Of a stretch of DNA of 64,000 nt, positions 51,921 through 61,800 are shown in pieces. Source of the stretch: JASLQO01 sp002327525 (GTDB taxonomy: Bacteria; Pseudomonadota; Gammaproteobacteria; Pseudomonadales; Azotimanducaceae). A model generated the notes under the pieces. It saw only the letters and a list, made by a program, of their open reading frames with translations, did no database searches and was not told the origin of the DNA. Both the position numbers and the translations under genes were made by a program. The first letter of the stretch is position 1, and every line of letters begins with the position of its first letter. The DNA lies in assembly GCA_030744435.1 (NCBI GenBank), contig JASLQO010000025.1, positions 109,284 to 173,283 of the forward strand. Direction: 5' to 3'.

Positions 51921-53312
51921 CTACCCGCTGGCGACACCGGCGGCAAATGAAGCTGCGTTTTGCCCAGCTAATCGACCGAATACGATACACGGCCCAAACG
52001 AACCGCCACCGCCGATATACCGGTCGCCGTGCAGTGAGCCCACGGTTTCCCCAGCTGCAAACAATCCGCCTATGGGACGTTCGTCCGAACCCAGAACCCG
52101 GGTATGCGCGTCGATTCTGAGACCCGTCCCGGTCCAGCACACGATCGCCGGTTTGACCTCGACGCCATAGAAAGGCGGTGTCTCGATGGCGCGCATACCG
52201 CTGCTCTGCCGTTTGAAGAATGCTGAATCTACGCCCCTTTCGCAGTCACCATTGTACCGATCGACAGTGCCAATCAGCGCTGACGCCTTCACCTCGATTC
52301 TCTCAGCGAGTGCGTCGAGTGACTCTGCTCTGACAATCGTGCCGTCGTTCGCCTTCTGCTCCAGCACTTCGTTCACCCAGAAGGCCTGCGACATCGGGTT
52401 GCGTTTGGCAGCCGCTCGCGCTGGTTCGTCGAACACGGCAAAGACACTGCCAGGCTGACGTTGTATCAACCCACCGAGCACCGTGTAGGGAGCCGTTTCG
52501 TCGGCGAACCTTCTCCCCTCGGAGTTCACCAGAATCAACCAGCCCGGCAGCAGCACCTCCAGATCGCGGCTGAATCCCGGGGTTACCAGCAACAAACCGC
52601 GATTCTGGCCGTCGATCGCCGCCCCCACAGATTGCCCCAGCTTCAGCCCGTCGCCCTGCGCCATGGGACTACCGATATACCACGACCAGTTACCTGCTGC
52701 AGCGGCATCGGGATAGTGCTCAGCCAGCAACTCGGGATTGGCGCCGAAACCACCAGCCGCCATCACTACCGCCCCGCTGCTCGCTTCATCACCGGCGATG
52801 CCGAGGCCCACGACCCTGCCATGAGGATCGGTAAGCAGCTGGTCTACCCTGGCATCGAAAACCATCTCGACACCGCGCTGCGCGCACTGTGCATCGAGCA
52901 CCTGTATGACCGCCGCCCCCTCTCCTTCCGGCTGATGGCCCCTTGGTGTCGATCCCACACCGGACGGATACACGCCCGACGTGGGAAAGTTCACGCCGAG
53001 CCCCATCAGCCATTCGAAAGTGGGCGCCGAAAGATCGCAATATCGGCGCACCACGGACGGTTCCACCATCCATTGATTGAGGGTCATATAGTGCTCGAAC
53101 ATGGCGTCGGCGGTGTCCTCCAACACCCCCGCCTGCCGCTGAACACTGGTTCCAGCAGCGTAGAAGTGACCACCGCTGAGCCTGGACGAGCCTCCGACCT
53201 GTGTGTCTGCCTCGATGACCAGCACGCTCGCACCCGCATCCGCGGCCGCAAGAGCGGCAGACAGACCCGCCGCCCCGGAACCGACAACGATTACATCGTA
53301 ATCACGACCCAT
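51921..53312 (-). CDS. FAD-dependent dehydrogenase of the fumarate reductase / KstD type (2)
   Basis: The 463-residue protein has FAD motif YDVIVVGSGAAGLSAALAAADAGASVLVIEA, GGSSRLSGGHFYAAG, VVMAAGGFGANPELL, and a C-terminal LFAAGETVGSLHGDRYIGGGGSFGPCIVFGRLAG. It is related to, but clearly different from, the flavoprotein at 46468-47967. It likely desaturates or reduces a cyclic or unsaturated substrate. The coding direction opposes the plus-strand island operon; its 3' end meets the P450 remnant. It is preceded at 39 bp by an MFS transporter gene in the same minus-strand unit. Confidence 0.85.
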   Translation of the reverse strand: MGRDYDVIVVGSGAAGLSAALAAADAGASVLVIEADTQVGGSSRLSGGHFYAAGTSVQRQAGVLEDTADAMFEHYMTLNQWMVEPSVVRRYCDLSAPTFEWLMGLGVNFPTSGVYPSGVGSTPRGHQPEGEGAAVIQVLDAQCAQRGVEMVFDARVDQLLTDPHGRVVGLGIAGDEASSGAVVMAAGGFGANPELLAEHYPDAAAAGNWSWYIGSPMAQGDGLKLGQSVGAAIDGQNRGLLLVTPGFSRDLEVLLPGWLILVNSEGRRFADETAPYTVLGGLIQRQPGSVFAVFDEPARAAAKRNPMSQAFWVNEVLEQKANDGTIVRAESLDALAERIEVKASALIGTVDRYNGDCERGVDSAFFKRQSSGMRAIETPPFYGVEVKPAIVCWTGTGLRIDAHTRVLGSDERPIGGLFAAGETVGSLHGDRYIGGGGSFGPCIVFGRLAGQNAASFAAGVASG

Positions 53313-53351
53313 AGCTATCCTCCGACCGGCGTAAGTGCTTGAGACCTCATT

Positions 53352-54734
53352 TCAGGGCGACACTGTTGCAGGTACCGTCTCTTCCACCGCATCGGCTTCC
53401 ATATCTGAGGTCAAAGTCAGGCTCTGCGCATATGGCTTGCGGGCAAACCATAGCAGCACTACGCCGATCAGACCGAATATGCTGGTCATCGTAATCATCG
53501 AGTAGCGAACACCATCAGGCCCGGGAAACAGATGGTCATTGAAAGCTCCGGCCAGCGGCGGCCCAAACATCATGCCGGTTGATCCTGCCAGCATGTAAAC
53601 CGCCGCGACCCGCGCCCGAAGGTGGGGCGGCGTAATCACCGGCAGCGCACCCGCAGCAATACCGAACGGGGAATTCACGGCAAGCAGCGCCGGCGCGTAG
53701 AGCACATAGGCCCAGAACGCATCTGGCGCGAGTTGCAGCAGCAACACAGCGGGTAGCGTGAGCAGGCCGCCAATCATACCGGCTGTAATGTTGGCATCGC
53801 CATGACCCCGGGCGCTGAGCCTACGAGCAATCCAGGCAACAAAAACCGGGCCGAGCGGACCGAAGATCAGAAATATCCAGCCAAACGTGGTCGAGGCCTC
53901 TGCAGCTGGTTCGCCGTGTATGCGCACTAGAAAGGTCACGCTCCAGAACACGAAGGCATAGCCGGTTAAAACGAGGGAGACAAAACCGAGGTGATGTAGA
54001 GTCAGTGTGCGTGCGTGGGTGCGATAGAAAGCGATGAGTTCTGCCATACCCTGCGAGCCATCGTCTGCCGCCGTCGGCGAGGGTCTGCGTACCGGTTCCC
54101 TGATGCCGAGAAAGAAAAACGCGAGCACGATGCCTGGCGCTCCGACATACAGAAAAGTCTGCTGCCACGGTACCAGCGTGCCAACGATCGGCAAAACCAA
54201 CGGTTCTGCGCTCTGCACGATACCCAGCACCAGCCCGCCGATGATGAAAGCCACGCCGGAACCGGCAATGGGGCCGATCTGAAATATGCTGAGCGCCAGC
54301 GGTATGTCATCGCGCGGGAAGTAGTCTCCGATCAGCGACGTGGTTGATGGACTGAGTGTAGCTTCGCCAACCCCGACGCCGATACGCGCTAGAAACACCT
54401 CCCAATAACCACGCGTAAGTCCACAGGCCATGGTCATGAGTGACCAGAAAAAAATACCGATTGCAATGATGTGCTTGCGGCTGCGTTTGTCGGCCGCAGC
54501 GGCGATGGGCAGGGCCGCCGCCGCGTAGAAGATGGCGAACACCCCGTAAAGCCAGCCTATCTCGGTATCGGAGATATCGAGATCCACTTTCATGGGTTCC
54601 ACCACGATCGCGACGACCTGTCGATCGATGAAGGCGATGAGCGAGGCGAGGATGAGCACGCCGACTACGAACCATGCGTAGCGACGCGTTGGATAGGGAA
54701 TGTTCACGGCGTGGCTGTCATCCTGCTTGGTCAC
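53352..54734 (-). CDS. MFS transporter (spinster-like / aromatic or organic acid uptake)
   Basis: The 460-residue protein has 12 predicted helices with the MFS motif region AAADKRSRKHIIAIGIFFWSLMTMACGL between helices 2 and 3. Other family stretches are ARIGVGVGEATLSPSTTSLIGDYFPRDD and a six-plus-six split around residues 200-230. FIDRQVVAIVVEPMKVDLDISDTEIGWLYGVFAIFY is typical of the spinster-like group common beside catabolic genes. It starts four bases inside the upstream small gene (ATGA overlap). Likely imports or exports the compound handled by the island enzymes. Confidence 0.88.
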   Translation of the reverse strand: MTKQDDSHAVNIPYPTRRYAWFVVGVLILASLIAFIDRQVVAIVVEPMKVDLDISDTEIGWLYGVFAIFYAAAALPIAAAADKRSRKHIIAIGIFFWSLMTMACGLTRGYWEVFLARIGVGVGEATLSPSTTSLIGDYFPRDDIPLALSIFQIGPIAGSGVAFIIGGLVLGIVQSAEPLVLPIVGTLVPWQQTFLYVGAPGIVLAFFFLGIREPVRRPSPTAADDGSQGMAELIAFYRTHARTLTLHHLGFVSLVLTGYAFVFWSVTFLVRIHGEPAAEASTTFGWIFLIFGPLGPVFVAWIARRLSARGHGDANITAGMIGGLLTLPAVLLLQLAPDAFWAYVLYAPALLAVNSPFGIAAGALPVITPPHLRARVAAVYMLAGSTGMMFGPPLAGAFNDHLFPGPDGVRYSMITMTSIFGLIGVVLLWFARKPYAQSLTLTSDMEADAVEETVPATVSP

Positions 54735-55024
54735 CGTGTGTAATCGGTGTCCGGACGGCTTCGATGGCCTCGATGATACAAGAAATGGATAGGTACGTTG
54801 CCGCGCGGTAGCATGGTTAGATTGTACTTATCCCACCAAGCAAGCTCATCGACAACCTCACCTGCCACAGGCCGTTCGCCGAGGTTCCACTCTTGCCACA
54901 TATCGTCGTACGGCGGCGCCTGCGACAAAACGAACTCGTTGGAATCCATAATCCACAGGGTCGTGACCTCACGTTCACCATCGGCAGGGTCGTCGCTTGT
55001 TATTGGAGAATAGAAACTGACCAT
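54731..55024 (-). CDS. hypothetical protein, probably 5'-truncated by the repeat
   Basis: The 97-residue frame from ATG 55024 (VSFYSPITSDDPADGE, DELAWWDKYNLTML) ends in a 4-bp overlap with the MFS start, so it was translated with it. No family recognised. The upstream side reaches repeat copy 2 after only 11 bp, so the natural N-terminus and promoter may have been removed by the rearrangement. Confidence 0.5.
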   Translation of the reverse strand: MVSFYSPITSDDPADGEREVTTLWIMDSNEFVLSQAPPYDDMWQEWNLGERPVAGEVVDELAWWDKYNLTMLPRGNVPIHFLYHRGHRSRPDTDYTR

Positions 55025-55035
55025 CCATGTTGACG

Positions 55036-55158
55036 GATAGGAACCAAAAAAAGGGCTATTTGGCATGTCGATGCGGTATACGGATAGGGTCGAAGTAGCC
55101 AGTCGAGCGATTAGTGTAGCTCAGAACTGAGCGAGAGGTATTGTGAGAACAGTTAGCT
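55036..55158 (+). repeat. ~121-bp dispersed direct repeat, copy 2
   Basis: This copy matches 44125-44245 over its full length with small differences (123 bp here). It lies between the truncated hypothetical gene on its left and a glycosyltransferase tail on its right, the same gene-junction situation as copy 1. Same orientation as copy 1, so the two are direct repeats 10.9 kb apart. Confidence 0.85.
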
Positions 55159-55285
55159 GCTGGACAGCACCGCGCGCGGTGCCGCGATTCGCGCGGTGCT
55201 GGAGCGCGCCCGGGGTTTCACCTGGAAAAAAGCGGCGGAGATGACCGCGGCGTTCTTTCACGCCGTGCTAATGAGGTCACAATAA
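55157..55285 (+). pseudogene. GT4-type glycosyltransferase C-terminal tail
   Basis: Immediately after repeat copy 2 a 42-codon frame reads GAAIRAVLERARGFTWKKAAEMTAAFFHAVL then stops at 55283-55285. This resembles the last helices of group-1 glycosyltransferases (FTWE+AA..T...Y..VL). The rest of the gene is absent. The short length limits certainty. Confidence 0.5.
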
Positions 55286-55402
55286 TCCGCGGGCCCGGGT
55301 CTGCGCGCACTGCAATCATTTGGCGCCGAATTTCGATTGCGCCCGGCACCTGGATAATTACAGCCGATTTGGGCGCGTTTTCACGCCATCTTTCCTTTCG
55401 AT

Positions 55403-55755
55403 TCAAATCGCGGTGCAGCCGCCGTCGATGACTATGTCGACGCCGGTTACGAATGCGGAATCGTCAGAGGCGAGGAAACAAACCACGTTGGCCACGTCCT
55501 CGGGCGTGCCGATGCCGCCGATCGGGTGCGACTGCACCAACAGCGACAGGGTCTCTTCTTCATTCGAACCGATCCCGAATGCGGCAAGCGCCGGCAGGCT
55601 TCGCTTCAGCATGGGCGTGTCGATCATGGCCGGGCTTATAGAATTCACGCGAATCCCTGTCCCGGCGCGCGCGCAGTCCACGGCCGCAGCTCTTGACAAT
55701 TGTTTGATCGCGGCTTTGCTGGCCGCATGGGCCGCCTGGCGGGCAGACAGATGTG
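55403..55755 (-). pseudogene. SDR C-terminal half
   Basis: The minus-strand reading AAHAASKAAIKQLSRAAAVDCARAGTGIRVNSISPAMIDTPML, continuing to GTPEDVANVVCFLASDDSAFVTG and IDGGCTAI, is the C-terminal 115 residues of a classical SDR. The cofactor domain is missing, and the catalytic Tyr position of YxxSK appears as His. It ends against the narI region at about 55760-55800, outside the island repeat. Confidence 0.65.
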
Positions 55756-55805
55756 CGCGGCTGCCAACGCCATTTGCGCTTACCCGCCTTCCTTTTGTGT
55801 GGACC

Positions 55806-56534
55806 TTAGTTGTTGTGCGGCCTCGTCGATTGCCAGGCCGTGTCTGCTCTTCGAATCTTCTTGCGATCCCAGTACCACATCACGACCTGGTATGGGCGCC
55901 ACAGGTAGTGCAGCGGCGCGACCAGGAAGTGCACCAGGCGTGTGAATGGAAAGATCAGCACGATGATGAACGCGCCGACCACGTGCAGTTTGATCACCCA
56001 CGGCATGGCGGCGATGGCATCCGTTTCCGGGCTCAGGCTCAGGATCGACCAGAGATAGGGGCTGAGATCTGCAGCGAACCAGGACGATCCCCAGCGATAC
56101 CCGAGCGCCACCCAGCAGCCGAGAACGACCTGGAACAGCAGCATGAGTTCAATTGCGATGTCCATGGGTGAGGTGACCATGCGCAGCCTCGGGTGTGTCC
56201 AGCGCCGGATCAGCAAGCCGACAATGGCAACCAACACGACCAGCCCGAACGTGAATGCTATGCCCTCGTGGATGATGAGCCGCACCGGGTTGCTGTTCCA
56301 CAGCAGGGCCAAGTCGGGAAACAAGAAGATGAACAGGTGCCCGAGAAACAGAATGAGAATACCGATGTGAAACGGCACAGTGCCCCAGAACCCGCTGCGC
56401 CCCTCCAGAAACTGCGCTGAAAGACTGGTGATGCTGAATCCCGCAGTGGTGTATCGGCCAATTGTGCCGACGAGAAACACGACGATCGCCACGTAGGGCA
56501 AAGCGACGAATAGCAGCGTGTCTAGATATGTCAT
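55806..56534 (-). CDS. narI: respiratory nitrate reductase gamma subunit (cytochrome b) NarI
   Basis: The 242-residue five-helix protein has the NarI pattern: an N-terminal LFVALPYVAIVVFLVGTIGRY helix, FHIGILILFLGHL, RLIIHEG, and a C-terminal VIKLHVVGAFIIVLIFPFTRLVHFL with heme b His residues. It oxidises quinol and sends electrons to NarH/NarG across the membrane. ATG 56534 has GGGAG ten bases upstream. Last gene of narCGHJI, 48 bp after narJ. Confidence 0.93.
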   Translation of the reverse strand: MTYLDTLLFVALPYVAIVVFLVGTIGRYTTAGFSITSLSAQFLEGRSGFWGTVPFHIGILILFLGHLFIFLFPDLALLWNSNPVRLIIHEGIAFTFGLVVLVAIVGLLIRRWTHPRLRMVTSPMDIAIELMLLFQVVLGCWVALGYRWGSSWFAADLSPYLWSILSLSPETDAIAAMPWVIKLHVVGAFIIVLIFPFTRLVHFLVAPLHYLWRPYQVVMWYWDRKKIRRADTAWQSTRPHNN

Positions 56535-56582
56535 GTTCTTCAAACTCCCTGGTTTGACAGCCGGTTCGCCGCGGATCGAGCG

Positions 56583-57266
56583 CTAGTAGTACGCATTCGC
56601 CTTCTCCTCGATGGCGTTCTCGCTGGATACAGCATTCAAGAAACCGCTCGTGTCCGTTATCGGGACGCGATCGACGACGTTGAAGTCCTCTTTCAGCACT
56701 GCATAGAGGGCACGCAATGGATGTTGATACAGCGTCGCGACCTGGCGAGACCGCGATGCGGGATCGATGAGTGTCTTGTAGTGCTTCTTGTACGCCTTAT
56801 TTTTTTTATCAATGCGCCGATCGTCGAACTCACCGATCATCCGGAATACTGCAGGCGCCAGGATCTCCTCGACGAGCTCCGTGACAAGCTCTTCGTCCGT
56901 GAGCTTTGCCAGCAGTTTGAGGACGTTTGGCAAATGATCGGCAAGCTCGTGACCACGGTCCACTTGGTGGGCGATGTGTTCACGATTCAGGTTCGACAGC
57001 AGTTCGCCGCGCTTGTAGTCGTCCCCAAACAGCACGTAGCCGATGTCTAGTGTGGTGACTGCCAGCACGTCGAACGATCTGGTGAACAACTCCTGCATCA
57101 TATGCAAATCGGTTTCGGGGAGGAGAGCGACGAACGTATCGATAAATTCCGACGCCTCGGGATGGGCGTCAGCGAGACTCGCGCGTACGCTGCGCACCCG
57201 CTCGGGGAACAGAGCGTTCGGGTACTCGAACAGATGCGCCAACACCTGATAGTGCGCCCGTGACAC
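56583..57266 (-). CDS. narJ: nitrate reductase molybdenum-cofactor assembly chaperone NarJ
   Basis: The 227-residue protein has the NarJ features ALFPERVRSVRASL, MMQELFTRSFDVLAVTTLDIGYVLFGDDYKRGELLSNLNREH and LADHLPNVLKLLAKL. NarJ binds the NarG N-terminus and enables Moco and FeS insertion before membrane docking. The start is GTG 57266, one base after the narH stop, so the genes are tightly coupled. Confidence 0.93.
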   Translation of the reverse strand: MSRAHYQVLAHLFEYPNALFPERVRSVRASLADAHPEASEFIDTFVALLPETDLHMMQELFTRSFDVLAVTTLDIGYVLFGDDYKRGELLSNLNREHIAHQVDRGHELADHLPNVLKLLAKLTDEELVTELVEEILAPAVFRMIGEFDDRRIDKKNKAYKKHYKTLIDPASRSRQVATLYQHPLRALYAVLKEDFNVVDRVPITDTSGFLNAVSSENAIEEKANAYY

Positions 57267-57267
57267 G

Positions 57268-58815
57268 TTACAACCCTCTCCTCGCAGTACCTTCCTTGAA
57301 TCCGAACCCTAAGTTGCCCTTTCGGTCGCCCGTGTTCTCGAGCATCTCGATGGCTTCCTCGCGGTGCGCCGGAGGGATCACAAACCGGTCGTCGAACTTG
57401 GCGAGCGACGTGAGGTAGTAGATATCGTCGGCCAGCGGTGCGGTGAGGCCGACTTCCGCCAACGCTTCCTCCGCCCGCTCCTTCGAGATGTCACCCACCG
57501 TCTTATGCCGTCGGTAGATGCGAACCGCCATGAGTTTCTTTACCCGAATCTTGACTTTCTCGGTGTCGCCGGCACTGAACAAGCTGGCCAGGTACTCCAG
57601 CGGAAAGCGCGACTCGTCGATGGTGCCCCACAGATCCTCTGTGCTGGTGTCGTACAACCACTGGTCGTCCCAGCGCTTGGCGATTGTGTTCAGCTCCTGG
57701 TCCTCGTTCTGCTTCTTGCCAAGAGACGCCATCACCGGCAACAGCGGTGGTACGTAGAAGAGCATCGGCAGCGTGCGGAACTCCGGATGGAGAGGCAGGG
57801 CCATGCCGAATTCCTTCACGAACCTGTACACCGGAGAACCCTGTGCGGCCTTGATGGTCGAGTCGGCCATACCGTTGGCCTTGGCGGCGGCGATCACCTC
57901 CGGATCCGTGGGGTCGAGCAGCATATCCAGCTGCGAGTCAACCAGCTGGTCCTCCTCCGCGCAAGCAACGTCGTGCAGCTTGTCGGCGTCGTAGAGCACA
58001 ACCCCCAGATAGCGGATACGGCCAACGCAGCTGTGCATGCATGCCGGCGCGTAGCCCGCCTCGATGCGCGGATAGCAGAGGATGCACTTTTCCGACTTGC
58101 CCGTTTGCCAATTGTAGTAGGTCTTCTTGTACGGGCAGGCAGTCACGCACATGCGCCAACCGCGGCACACGTCCTGGTTGATCAGTACCACCCCGTCCTC
58201 GCCTCGCTTGTAGATCGCGCCCGAGGGGCATGACGCGACGCAAGCGGGATTGAGGCAATGGTTGCAAATCCTCGGCAGATAGAAGAAGGCCATCCGCTCG
58301 AGCTGGAACATCGCCGCCTGTTCCTCGGGAGACAAACTTGCGAGGTTCGGGTCGTTTCTCGCGTAGTCGGGAGAGCCGCTCAGATCGTCGTCCCAGCTCG
58401 GGCCCATCTTGATGTCCATCGGCTCGCCCGTGATCAGAGACACGGGTCTCGCGGTCGGCTGGTCGTCTCCGGCCGGCGATTCGATGAGGTCCAGGTACTT
58501 GTATGTAAAGGGCTCGTAGTAGTCGTCGATGACCGGCAGGTTGGGGTTGTGGAATATGTTTGTCAGGCCCTTGCGCTTGCCGGCGCCCTTGAGCCCGATG
58601 TCATCCCCCTGCTTTTCCCAGCCGCCCTTGTAGATGAGCTGATCTTCCCACTTGCCGGGATAGCCGGTCCCCGGCTTGGTCTCGACGTTGTTCCACCACA
58701 TATACTCTGCGCCCTTGCGGTCGGACCAGATGTTCTTACATGCAATGGAGCAGGTGTGGCATCCGATGCACTTGTCGAGGTGAAACACCATCGAGATCTG
58801 TGAGCGTACGTCCAT
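57268..58815 (-). CDS. narH: nitrate reductase beta subunit NarH (Fe-S)
   Basis: The 515-residue protein begins with QISMVFHLDKCIGCHTCSIACKNIW. Further cysteine clusters include CNHCLNPACVASCPSGAIYKRGEDG, CRGWRMCVTACPYKKTYYN (Trp in the 3Fe-4S position) and CILCYPRIEAGYAPACMHSC. Together these give three 4Fe-4S and one 3Fe-4S centres carrying electrons from NarI to NarG. It starts 12 bp after narG. Confidence 0.95.
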   Translation of the reverse strand: MDVRSQISMVFHLDKCIGCHTCSIACKNIWSDRKGAEYMWWNNVETKPGTGYPGKWEDQLIYKGGWEKQGDDIGLKGAGKRKGLTNIFHNPNLPVIDDYYEPFTYKYLDLIESPAGDDQPTARPVSLITGEPMDIKMGPSWDDDLSGSPDYARNDPNLASLSPEEQAAMFQLERMAFFYLPRICNHCLNPACVASCPSGAIYKRGEDGVVLINQDVCRGWRMCVTACPYKKTYYNWQTGKSEKCILCYPRIEAGYAPACMHSCVGRIRYLGVVLYDADKLHDVACAEEDQLVDSQLDMLLDPTDPEVIAAAKANGMADSTIKAAQGSPVYRFVKEFGMALPLHPEFRTLPMLFYVPPLLPVMASLGKKQNEDQELNTIAKRWDDQWLYDTSTEDLWGTIDESRFPLEYLASLFSAGDTEKVKIRVKKLMAVRIYRRHKTVGDISKERAEEALAEVGLTAPLADDIYYLTSLAKFDDRFVIPPAHREEAIEMLENTGDRKGNLGFGFKEGTARRGL

Positions 58816-58827
58816 TCCCGTGACTCC

Positions 58828-61800
58828 TTAGAATACGACCGTGTCCATCTTCTTCACCGTGACGTGTGTGTCGCGGTTCGGAGCGATGGGACCCCAGTAG
58901 TTGAAGTGATAGCTGAACTGCCCGTACCCACCCGCCAGGTAGTTGGGTTTCAGGTGGATACGGGTCACGCTGTTGTGACCGCCCGCCCGTTTGTTCCCGC
59001 GGATCTGGGACTTCGGTATCCCTGTGGTGCGCTCGGGAACGTGGTAGACGATGCACACCCCGCGCGGGATCCGCGCGCTGACGACCGCCCGGGTGCAGTA
59101 CACGCCGTGGTCGTTGTACACCTCGACCCAATCGTTGTCCTTGATGCCGAGCTGTTCGGCGTCCACCTCGCTCAACCAGCACGGCTCGCAGCCGCGCGAC
59201 AGCGTGAGCATCCGCAGGTTCTCCATGTAGGTGGAGTGGATGTGCCACTTACCGTGCGGGGTGAGGTAGTTGAGCACCAGCGCGTCACCGTCCTTCAGCG
59301 TCTGCTTCAGGTCGCCGTACAACTCGGGCTTTGGTGCCGGTTTGTACGTGGGCAGGTGCTCGCCGTACGCTAGGTACAGGTCGTGGTCGAGGTAGAAGTG
59401 CTGACGCCCAGTCAGTGTGCGCCACGGCACCAGCTTTTCAGTGTTGTACGTGTACGGCGCATAGGCGCGGCCTTCGGTCATCAGCCCAGACCACAGCGGC
59501 GAACTGTTGTAGCGTCGCGGCTGGGCTTGGAGCTCCGCGTACGTCATGCGCACGTTGCGATTGCCTTCGCCGAGGTCGACGAGATCGAGCCCGGTCTTCC
59601 TCTCCATGTTCTCGTAGGCCCTGACGGTAAGCTCACCGTTGGAGAGCGACGACAAGTGGAGCAGCACGTTGGCGGCAGACGTGTCCTCTTCGATGCTGGG
59701 ATACGTCTTGCCTTCGTACTCGCGTACCGGAAAGTGGTTCGACTCGAGCATCAGGTCGTACTGGTCCGCGCACTCGTAGTGGTTGCCGTGCGCGCCCAGA
59801 CCCTCATCGCGGATGTTGTCACCGAGAGTGATGAACTTCTCGTAGATTTGCGTGTAGTCGCGATCGACCACCGCCAGCTTGTGCATGCTCTGACCGGGCA
59901 CCGGCTCGCATTCGCCGTGGTACCAATCGCTGATACGCGGTTGTGTGATCTCATCAGAGGTGTCGTGGGCCAACGGGAGTGCTACGACGTCCTTGCGCGG
60001 CTCGGCAAAATGCGTTTTCGCCAACTCGCTGGTCGATTTAGCGATGTTCTTGAAGATTTCCCAGTCGGTCTTCGACTCCCAGACGGGCGCGACCGCTTCC
60101 GAGAGCGGGTGTATGAACGAGTGGAGGTCCGTGCTGTTAAGGTCCGCCTTTTCGTACCAGGACGCGGCCGGCAGCACGATGTCGGAGTACAGGGCCGACG
60201 AATCCATGCGGAAGTTGAGATCCACGACCAGGTCCATCTTGCCGGTGGGCGCGATGTCTTGCCATTTCACCTCGGAAGTTACGTCCCCACTGTCCTCGGC
60301 AATGAGGTTGTTGTGCGTGCCGAGATAGTGTTTGAGCGCGTATTCGTGGCCCTTCATGCTGCCGACGATGGCGTTGCCTCGCCAGATGTACCACACGCGG
60401 GGGTGATTCTCCGGCGCCTCGGGATCGGAGACCGAATACTCGACGTCGCGGGACTTGAGTTTCTCGACCACCGCCTGGGTGATTTCCTCGCCGCTGCTGG
60501 CACCTTCCGCGACGACCTGGTCGCACAGATCGAGCGTGTTCTGTTTGAACTGCGGGTAGAAGGGCATCCAGCCGTTGCGCACTGCCTTGAAGATCGTGTC
60601 GGCGGTGTGCTGCGAGGTCAGTTGGTTGTCGGGCACGGTGTTGTAGCGCGAGTACTGACCGTCGTAGCGGTATTGGCAGGTGTTGATATAGTGCCACAGG
60701 GGCGCCTGTTGCAGCCGCGAGGGCTTCTGCCAGTCCTTGGCGAACGCGAGGGCGCTCCAGGAGTCCATTGGCGCGAGCTTCTCCTGGCCCACGTAATGGT
60801 TGAGCCCGCCGCCGTTGCGGCCCACGCAACCGCTCAGCATGAGGGCCATGGCCCCGGCGCGGTACATGAGGTTGGCGTGGTACCAGTGGTTGATGCCTGC
60901 GCCGATGATGATCATGCACTTGCCGTTGGTGGCGTTTGCGGTGTTGGCCCACTCACGTGCGAACTGCAGTACCGTGTCCGCATCAACGCCGGTGAACACC
61001 TCCTGCCATGCCGGGGTGTACGCGGCATTCTTGTCGGTGTAGTCAGCGGGATACTCGCCCTCCAGTCCGCGGCCGACGCCGTACTGGCCCATGATCAGGT
61101 CGTAGACGGTTGTGACCAGTGCTGTGCCGGAACGCGTCTGCACTCGCCGTGCCGGCACCCCTCGGAGCGCCTTGTTGTCGAGACCCCATTCGACGAATTC
61201 GGTCTGCACCACCTCATCGTGCTGGTCGAGGAAGGTGAGAGCCGGGTCGTAGGGTGCATCGTTCAGAGAATTCTCGAACTTCATGTTCCAGTTGCCCTGC
61301 TGCTCGTCCCAGCGGTGGCCCATGGCGCCCTTGGGCACGACGAACGCGCCCGTGCGCTCGTCGACGTTCACGAATTTCCAGTCACCGTTCGGCAGATCCT
61401 CGTTGCCGGGCAGCTCGTTAGCGCGAAGTAACCGTCCAGGACAGTAGTGATCGCCCTCGGCGTCCAGGCAGACCAGCATCGGGCTGTCGGTGTACTGCTT
61501 GGTATAGTCGATGAAGTAGGGGGTCTGCTGCCCGTGATGGAATTCCTTGAGGATTACGTGGGAGACCGCCATCCAGAAGGCACCGTCGCTGCCGGCATGC
61601 AGGGGCACCCACTGGTCCGCGTACTTGCAGACCTGGGAGAAGTCGGGCGAGAACACCACTGCCTTGGTGCCATTGTGTCGCGACTCGGCGAAGAAGTGGC
61701 AATCGGGCGTGCGTGTCATGTTCAGGCACGCGCCCATGTCCGCGATCATCTTGGCGTTGTACCAGTCGGCGCCCTCGCAGACGTCGGTTTGCTCGCCCCA

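Noticed and set aside
59383..61431. 682-codon open frame on the plus strand inside narG
   Set aside because: It is the mirror of the GC-rich narG coding sequence, has no domain features and no RBS; narG itself is certain.
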